A program made the translations under genes and the position numbers. The notes under the pieces are model-generated. The model saw nothing but the letters and a program-made list of their open reading frames with translations, was not told the origin of the DNA and searched no databases. From positions 1,922,001-1,986,000 of the forward strand of contig NC_037311.1 of assembly GCF_000143535.2 (NCBI RefSeq): a stretch of DNA of 64,000 nucleotides, in the 5' to 3' direction. Positions within the stretch are counted from its first letter, which is position 1; each line of letters opens with the position of its first letter. Shown piece after piece: positions 57,410 through 64,000 of the stretch. Source of the stretch: Botrytis cinerea B05.10 (Eukaryota > Ascomycota > Leotiomycetes > Helotiales > Sclerotiniaceae).

Positions 57410-59685
57410 ATCATGGAGATAACAATCTTTAAACTCCCTCCAATCAATGAACAATATGACTGATAGTGAATAAATTTTCTCATTGAATATTTTTTGGGAA
57501 TGACAACACTAATGGCAGGGCGAAAGATGTGACAAGCTCTACTGAATGTGCTTTAGCAAAAGAGCTACAGATCTTCTTTCATTTTTGTCTTCAACTCTGA
57601 ACATAGAGGTAGTTTTTGTAAACTTTCCAGATACTCATTCAGCAAGTATGCATCAGACGATACAGCAGTATTGTTGGAAGTCCTCCAATTGTATGCCTAT
57701 GATAGTCTGGGAGAGTGCAATGAAAGCAGCGGAGGTTTGAGAGAAGACTCTTGATGATACCATGTGGAAGAGGGTTTGGATTTAAGATATTCAGCTATTA
57801 CCTTCCCTTCTTGATACCTCTATATTGACACTCGTCGTTGACTCGGTACCCACATTTGATGTTGGCATCCGCATGGCAAACGGGGAACAGCAAGGTATCC
57901 TAGCTAGTAGGTGATCCGGAGGCGGAGAATTTGATATGTGATGGAACGCCCTAACTAGCACTTAGAATTGGAAGAGATATATCATCCCACCCGCCATTCG
58001 TCTGACCGGAAAGAAAAGCAATAGATCATATATGTGCCTATGATCCGCTGCTTTGAGAGATCCATGCTCAATAAAGGTTCCTGTTCGAGATCTTTACAGC
58101 ATCGTCTTATCGTTTCTGGCAGCTGAATAGCAATCAATTCCAAGGGGTTCTGAGTTGCACAAAGCCAGAGGGCACCCATATATGGCGTTGGCTGCATATT
58201 TCACATGATTATGCATTTTGGCGTGCAGATCAAGTCGTTCAAAAGTATCCCAACGAAGATGGTTTACTCCCCAACATTGTTTATGCATGGTTCGAAGGTA
58301 GAAGCAGTCAATATATTGGCCATTGAAAGTGGTCGAGTATGACGGGTATCCCGCACGTCTTGCATCGGAAATATAATTAGCTTCCATGTCGGGATTTCTT
58401 CCCCCATCACAACACAACATGGCTTTGAACAGTCGACGACGTAAGGCCTGGTAGGTACAGTTCGAAAATCACATCAAACAAAAGGGGAATAGACTGTAGG
58501 ATGCATGCAGCAAAGATGATGTCTAGAATGTTAATTGCCGTCACTAGTAATGCGAGTGTCCTTTTCTAGAAGCATGTAGAAGGAGGCAGTGTGAAGTACT
58601 CTTGATGTTTACAGGTATATGTGAAATTCTTCGAAGATCTAGGACAATCATCGTACCGTGAACAACGTTCTGTGATAGCTGGCCGTATGGATGAAGATTT
58701 GACGATGGTGTTGTAAGGTTAAGTGGTTAATGTTGTGCAATGACAAGGGAGGGAATGAAGGGTCACCGTACACGAAAAATTGGGCCTAACTTTATTAGTC
58801 CGCTAGCTACTAGACGAGGATCAGCATTCCCATGAATTTTATAATTATTGTCATATATGGTCGTATATTGTCATATACTGCCATACATGATCGTTTATTA
58901 TTAGATTGATCTCGGCCGTCATCTAACTCCTTTCGATTACGTTTCTGCACTTTGAGCTTGTCTATAACTCTGCAGAATTAAGCCTCTCGAGGGCTTGCAA
59001 TTGGGAGTAGATGAACGTTACCAGTCTTGGGGATCATGTATGAACCGGCAGTGAAGTCGCACCAGAATGTTTGCAGCGAATAGAACATCATAATTGAATG
59101 CGAACTTGTATTGACATGCACAGCTGCAGTGATCCGACCGTGTCCCGTGAGAAGAAGCAGTTTTGGAGAGCTTCTTACCAAAAAAGAATAGACTCCCTAG
59201 TAACCATCATCAGCTCACCACGCAGTAACGTCACCCGGGGTTCTGTGTACTTTTGGTATCTAATTATAGGAGTCCACGGAAAACCCAAGCAAACTCAATT
59301 CCATCATACCGGTATGAACCTAAGAGATCTCAAGTTGAGACGAATCCCAAGTGCCTCGTCCTTCGTGCTTCGTACTTCGTGAATATCACTTGTTTCAGAA
59401 TCCAATCACAACTTGATTAGCCTTTAATTTACCATAGCTCACGCTCTCACGCCGCCAAGCAGATTACGAACGAACGTCAAACTTTGACCATATTCACCAA
59501 GATCCAGCAACCTTACCCCTACTAAACAACAAACACAACACCAAAACCAAAAGCACATAGAAATGATTTCTGATGATAATAACCAATCGACACAACTTCC
59601 TTGACGCTTCTCTTCCACTTCAGGCTTCCCACACATACATCCGACCAAGGCTAGAGAAAGAAAAGGGGAAAAGGAAAGGTTAGCG
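57410..59685. other. spacer between divergent genes
   Basis: It separates the divergent starts at 57409 (minus) and 59686 (plus), so both promoters should be here. A small minus-strand open frame is listed separately. Around 58850-58890 there are several repeats of the form gtcatatatgg/cgtatattgtcatatac. Confidence 0.5.
58094..58420 (-). CDS. small hypothetical protein (108 aa), doubtful
   Basis: Open frame from ATG 58420 to a stop at 58094. Its composition is protein-like and cysteine-containing (C3, C4 and several more), with no repeats. No motif or family is recognised. A second open frame overlapping its 3' half (58197-57982) could be joined by an intron, but I see no convincing donor and acceptor pair. 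It may be a real small gene in the divergent spacer or a chance frame. Confidence 0.25.
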   Translation of the reverse strand: MLCCDGGRNPDMEANYISDARRAGYPSYSTTFNGQYIDCFYLRTMHKQCWGVNHLRWDTFERLDLHAKMHNHVKYAANAIYGCPLALCNSEPLGIDCYSAARNDKTML

Positions 59686-62081
59686 ATGCAACCCTCAGTC
59701 ATTCAAAGAGCCGTGGTCCGAAGAACCATACGCGCCTCTACAACGCGCCATTGGTTACAAACACGACAGCCCATCATCACACAATCACAACTACGATACC
59801 TCTCGACAGAATCGGCTTCAGAACATAATTCAAATGGCTTCAATTCAGAAAAGCGTGAGTTTGTCCCTTTTTTGAATTCTCACTCCTTGCCCTGTAGCTT
59901 GGCATTCAATTACTTGTCCGACTCGCTCCTTTTCATCGGAAGCTGGGTTTTCAATGGGGATGTCTCAGTTTATCTATAGCCCATAGCTATCAACATTGTA
60001 CAAGCTATGTAAAATGCTTCAAATAGATTAATCGGATGATACCGAGCTAGAAAGATGGCAGACATGCATATCAATGGGTTGGCACTTTTAGTGCGTGCTA
60101 CCATATCTTCACACGTGAAATCCACGTGCTCCTGGCAACGTGTACTTCTTGCTTTTTTTGTTCAATCGTTCTCGAAGGATATCAATCTGACAATATGCAT
60201 AGGTAATCCCGAGACTGAATCATCCAACAATCAATATCGGAAAAGTCGAAATGATTACTCGTCACATGATGAGCCTTTCAATGCTAAGACTAAAATGCTC
60301 GACGCTGCATTGACAGCCTTTGCATCTATCGTTGTGCTGGGAACAGGATTTGCCTTGGGAGGTTACCTCTATCATAGGTTCTACAAATGGATGGTTATTC
60401 ATAAGATGGAAATTGCCTTCAAGCCGGGTGATCCAGTTCTAGACCTTGCCGCAACCACGAAACAGATGCCAAAGAGGTATGCAGTTGATGATGATGATGA
60501 TGATGATGAACATTGGTTCGTACACAAGTTCTGCTGCTTTTAACACTCATTTTTGTTTCTGACCTGGAATCCCATTTTTTTCTTTTCCTCAGACTTCCTC
60601 TTTTCTCCTTCGCTCAGCTTTTGTTCTTCATTTTCTTCCAAGATTTGTGTCTGGCATGTTAGACATTACTAACTCCGATTAATCACAGGATACACCGCGC
60701 AGAGCAAGAGAAAATAGACAAAATAGTGCACGGCGAAGATCGTGGACACTATCATCTACTGATCGGAGAAAAAGGTGTAGGAAAATCCAGTATGTTGCTC
60801 GAGGCCATGCAGAAAATTGATGGTGAGGGTGTGAGTATGTTTGAAGCACATGCCGACCCTGAGATTTTCAGAGTACGTTTAGGAAAGGCCCTCAATTTTG
60901 AATTCAATGAGGATTACATCGGATCATACTTTTCTGAAAGAGGGCCAAGAGATAGTACAGCGCTATTGGATATTGAAAGAGCGATGAACAAATTGGAGAA
61001 GGTTGCACTGAAGAGACGAAGTACTGGTCGTGGACCTTTGGTAAGTTTTTATATCTTCCCTATCTGAAAATACTGGCCGGGATGTGCTCTGGATGTTGTT
61101 CGGATACTTACGATCTTAGATCGTCATTATAAATGCGATACACCTTCTCCGAGATGACGAGAATGGCAAAGACCTGCTTGAACTGCTACAACAACGTGCT
61201 GAACAATGGGCCGCTTCCAACTTAGTCACCATGGTTTTCAACAGTGATGACTATTGGGTTTACGAAAGACTAAAGTTACTCGCAACCCGCATGGAAGTTA
61301 CTACCATTCCAGATCTTCCACGCAGCCTGGCTGTGTCTGCCCTCCAAAGATATCGCCAAAAATACTATGCCGAAACTCCTTCATCCGAAATCTTAAACGA
61401 GGTCTACAACCGCGTAGGCGGTCGTCTCACATTCTTGAATCGAGTTGCCAAATCCTCGGACATGCTCGAAACATGCAACAACATCATCGATACCGAACGA
61501 CGCTGGTTCCTAAACCAATGTTGGATCCTCGGTATGGAAATGGACGACGACGTAATGGACCAACAGAAATACGCCGTAAGTATCTTCCCTCTCCCTCTCC
61601 CCCTTCCCCTCACACTCACACTCACATCCCCCAGTCCGCAGCCATGGTCCTAGCGCAAGCGCTCGTCGCCGCCGAAAAAGACACCCCCACCTACATCGAC
61701 GACGGCTCGCACAATATCCCGGAAATCCCCCTCCACAAGGCCCGGCAGATTATGACGCGCGCAGATTTCATCCAGCAATACGATCACGTGAATCTCTTCA
61801 CCATCACCTCGAAAGCAATGGTCCGCGCCGACTCGGTACCCATGCAACAAGCTTTCCGCAGTATCTGCGCCGAAGAGGGATTCCAGAAACATCTCGAAGC
61901 CACCTTGCAGCGAATCGACGACATCGAGAGTTTGGGCAGAACGAGGGAGATTGTGGCGAAGGATTTGGTGCTTGGGGGTAAGTATAAGATTACGATGAGT
62001 GATGGGGAGAAGAGGGGAACAAAGGTTACGGAAGTTGTGTTGGAGACACCGGAGGAAGAAGATGATGGTGGTGATTCGTAG
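59686..62081 (+). CDS. mitochondrial membrane-anchored P-loop ATPase with C-terminal helical/winged-helix region
   Basis: Five exons: 59686-59854, 60203-60476, 60689-61040, 61120-61575 and 61635-62081, totalling 565 residues. Introns are 348, 212, 79 and 59 nt with consistent phases. The N-terminus is a classic mitochondrial presequence: Arg-rich, no acidic residue in the first 40, ending in R-Y-L-S-T-E-S. A single hydrophobic segment at about 91-112 should anchor it in the inner membrane. The Walker A motif G-E-K-G-V-G-K-S is at 174-181. The Walker B strand I-V-I-I-N-A-I-H-L-L at 266-275 has Asn where Asp is usual. The following region resembles the lid of Orc1-like/archaeal ATPases. The C-terminal 150 residues look like the helical, winged-helix tail reported for fungal proteins of this type. 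It is likely an ATP-binding protein of the mitochondrial inner membrane. Substrate unknown. Its 3' end converges with the hydrolase gene. Confidence 0.85.
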
Positions 62082-62711
62082 ATTGGGGGATTGCGGCTAA
62101 GGCTTGGTGGAGCAATGTCTGTATGATCGTGATATTTTTTGTATATTTAGAAGGTTATAGAGTGGGAATGAATCAGATAGGTTATTGATGTTTAATCGAA
62201 ATCATATCATAACTATCTGATCTAGACGATTTCCGCGAGCTAATAATTTGTTTGAAATTTTAGAATTTATACATACATACACACATACACAAACTATAAA
62301 ACTATTTCGTAATCTTACCTTACAACTCAAAACGCAATATCTTCTTCACCTGTCCTACCCTAGCTTTACATTACGATAATAGATCGCGAAATTATAGAAT
62401 TGTAGAATAATAATGGGGTTTTGGGATCGGGAGAGGCGGGCAGAAGAATTGTTATTGTATGTATGTATGGATAGGTCTTAGGAAGAACTAATCTATAATT
62501 GAGATGTAGAAACTTCTCTTTGTACTTTTATCTCGAGATTTACTTAATTTGTACAGATACTGGAAGTTTTGAAAAGGAAAAAAGCAAAAAGAAAAATAAA
62601 GATACACGTGAAACATGATTGTGAGGAAGCTGCATACTCAATAGAATATATTTTGGGACAAATATATAATTGCTTTCTCCGCGTTATATTAAATGAGCAA
62701 CTCAACGCGTA
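62082..62711. other. spacer between convergent genes
   Basis: A 630-bp AT-rich spacer between the stop at 62081 (plus) and the stop at 62712 (minus). It probably consists of two 3' UTRs. No gene seen. Confidence 0.6.
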
Positions 62712-64000
62712 TTACGATCTTCCACTCAAACCATTTACCTCCACATCCCCCCCTCCATTCCGCATCCTCACATTACGAATCCACTCAATCGCCTCCAAAA
62801 GATGCGGCACAAATTTCTGCGGCTTTTCCGTCGCTGGAAAATGTCCAATGTCAGGCATAGCCTTGTGTTTCGCGCCTGGAATCTTGTCACAAGTTGCTTG
62901 AGCCACGGTAGGTGTATTGCTCCAATCGTAATCGCCAGTCAGCATGAAAACTGGACATTTTTTGGTATCGATGCTGGAGACTCTGGCGCGGCCGTCGAAA
63001 CCGCCAAAGTAGAAGTCGAGGTCGCCGTGGAAGATTCCGTAGGCGGATGCGCTGTACATGTGCCAGATGAGTTGTTTGTTGGCGAGAGGAGTGGTTGGTG
63101 ACATCATCTGTGGGTGTGTGTTAGTTTTGGACTTGGGGAGGAGGTAGGCTGAGTTATTACGCCGTATACCCATTCTGGGTTGAAGAGCGATTGGTTGACG
63201 TAGGGTGACTGGTCGTTGAATTGACGATCCATGTTGAGATACTCGCAGCTGTGATTGTTAGTTATGTCTTTGTGTGGATGGGAATCTTACCCTTGGAGTG
63301 GAATTGTTCCACCGGCACCAACTTCGTCAGCTCTAGTTGCTACAGCCAGACATACTTGACCGGCCATGGATGCCCCGCATATTATGGGTTTGTTCAATTT
63401 TAGTTTCTTGACTATTGCGGTGATAGCACCAACATAAGTGTCTTCAGTGTTTGTATAGTCACCAGGACTAGAGGATTTCATGTCAGTAATTTTTCTATCT
63501 ATGCAGAGTAACGTCAAACTTGTGGTGTTGTATCAAGTTCAATAATACACGATAGGACCTCTAATATTCCCAACAACAAAAAGTATATTTCAAAGTACCA
63601 TGTGTACTTACCAGTGATTTGGAGGAGGGTAGCTCTTCCCGTGACCTGGTAGATCAAAAGCTATCATATTGCATTCCTCACGCATGACGTTATGATTCAT
63701 AACCCCATGATATTGCCGACCGTCTGCACCGGCAGTGTGGAGGAAAACTATGTCTTGTTTCCCAGAACCGCTTTGTTCGTAGAAAACCTTGCACCTTCCC
63801 CATGTTGGGATGTCCAAGTATACATAACGACCAATGACATGATCCTCGTCGACTTCAGGTTCTTCATCTAATTTCATCGGCCCGCAATATGCATCATGAA
63901 GGACTTCAAGAACTCGTCTCCAGATATGAGTATGCTGAGTGAAAGATATTTGATCTCCTTGAATCTCGATATCTTTTTGCTTGATGTTCATCCCAAACAT
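62712..64000 (-). CDS. alpha/beta hydrolase (5' end at window edge)
   Basis: Four exons: 64000-63612, 63467-63291, 63248-63161 and 63107-62712. The introns are 144, 42 and 53 nt, all with gt/ag ends, and the first two have ctgac/ctaac branch sites. The model gives 349 residues. The first ATG falls exactly at the edge of the window, so an earlier start cannot be excluded. The fold is that of alpha/beta hydrolases. The oxyanion-hole strand reads F-L-H-T-A-G. The nucleophile elbow is G-A-S-M-A-G with Ser163. The acid is probably Asp277 in T-G-D-Y-D-W, and the base is His307 in D-I-G-H-F-P. A lid insertion is expected between the nucleophile and the acid. The N-terminal 60 residues extend beyond the core. 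Esterase-, lactonase- or C-C hydrolase-type chemistry is possible, and the substrate cannot be told from sequence alone. No signal peptide is visible, so it is probably intracellular. Confidence 0.85.

Noticed and set aside
60055..60543. Alternative start of the mitochondrial ATPase at 60055 with poly-Asp end
   Set aside because: The upstream exon at 59686 supplies a textbook presequence and fits the splice phase. The poly-Asp belongs to the following intron.
1..64000. tRNA genes, CRISPR arrays, intact transposons
   Set aside because: No T-loop/anticodon arrangement, no regularly spaced array of identical repeats with unique spacers, and no transposase or reverse-transcriptase motifs were seen by eye. 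A scan with dedicated tools could still find a tRNA.

Overview
The window looks like nuclear DNA of a filamentous ascomycete. Its genes are split by short introns (about 42-130 nt, a few longer) with GT donors, CTRAC/CTAAC/CTAAT branch sites and AG acceptors. It also has a Zn2Cys6 transcription factor of the Fungal_trans_2 type, fungal-style disordered Ser/Pro-rich proteins and long gene-free spacers. The AT-rich spacers and gene content would suit a leotiomycete such as Botrytis or Sclerotinia, but that is a guess. Gene models below were assembled by hand from frame continuity and splice signals. Several open frames begin with GTG or TTG, so I moved starts to real ATGs where one exists.

1-20 kb: an accessory-looking cluster of six genes in AT-rich DNA, at 2.2 (+), 4.4-5.5 (-), 5.7-6.5 (-), 8.0-9.4 (-), 10.6-12.5 (-) and 16.5-19.6 kb (+). 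Four of them share a tryptophan-based module, roughly W-x-D-x3-[DSL]-x2-x-L-N-x-W-R followed by W-x2-[DQ]-E and DW-x2-[IV]-x2-x-Y-N. It resembles a Myb/SANT or trihelix DNA-binding fold. The proteins are otherwise hydrophilic, with basic NLS-like stretches. This local family is the best candidate here for an undescribed system.

20-43 kb: a proline-rich, NPF-containing scaffold-like protein (21.9-23.6 kb), then about 17 kb with no convincing gene. That desert switches base composition between strands and carries short tandem repeats. It ends at a Zn2Cys6 regulator (40.9-43.0 kb) that also has an AT-hook and a His/Asp/Glu-rich segment.

43-50 kb: a dense block of microsatellites (43.7-46.3 kb), then a mostly empty stretch with a possible decayed gene near 48 kb.

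50-64 kb: housekeeping-like genes. They are an atypical SDR/NAD(P)-binding protein whose second intron lacks a usable AG and contains a 67-bp tandem duplication; a very large (about 1620 aa) disordered protein with repeated linear motifs; a mitochondrial P-loop ATPase with presequence and membrane anchor; and an alpha/beta hydrolase that reaches the window edge.

No tRNA, rRNA, CRISPR array or intact transposon was recognised.
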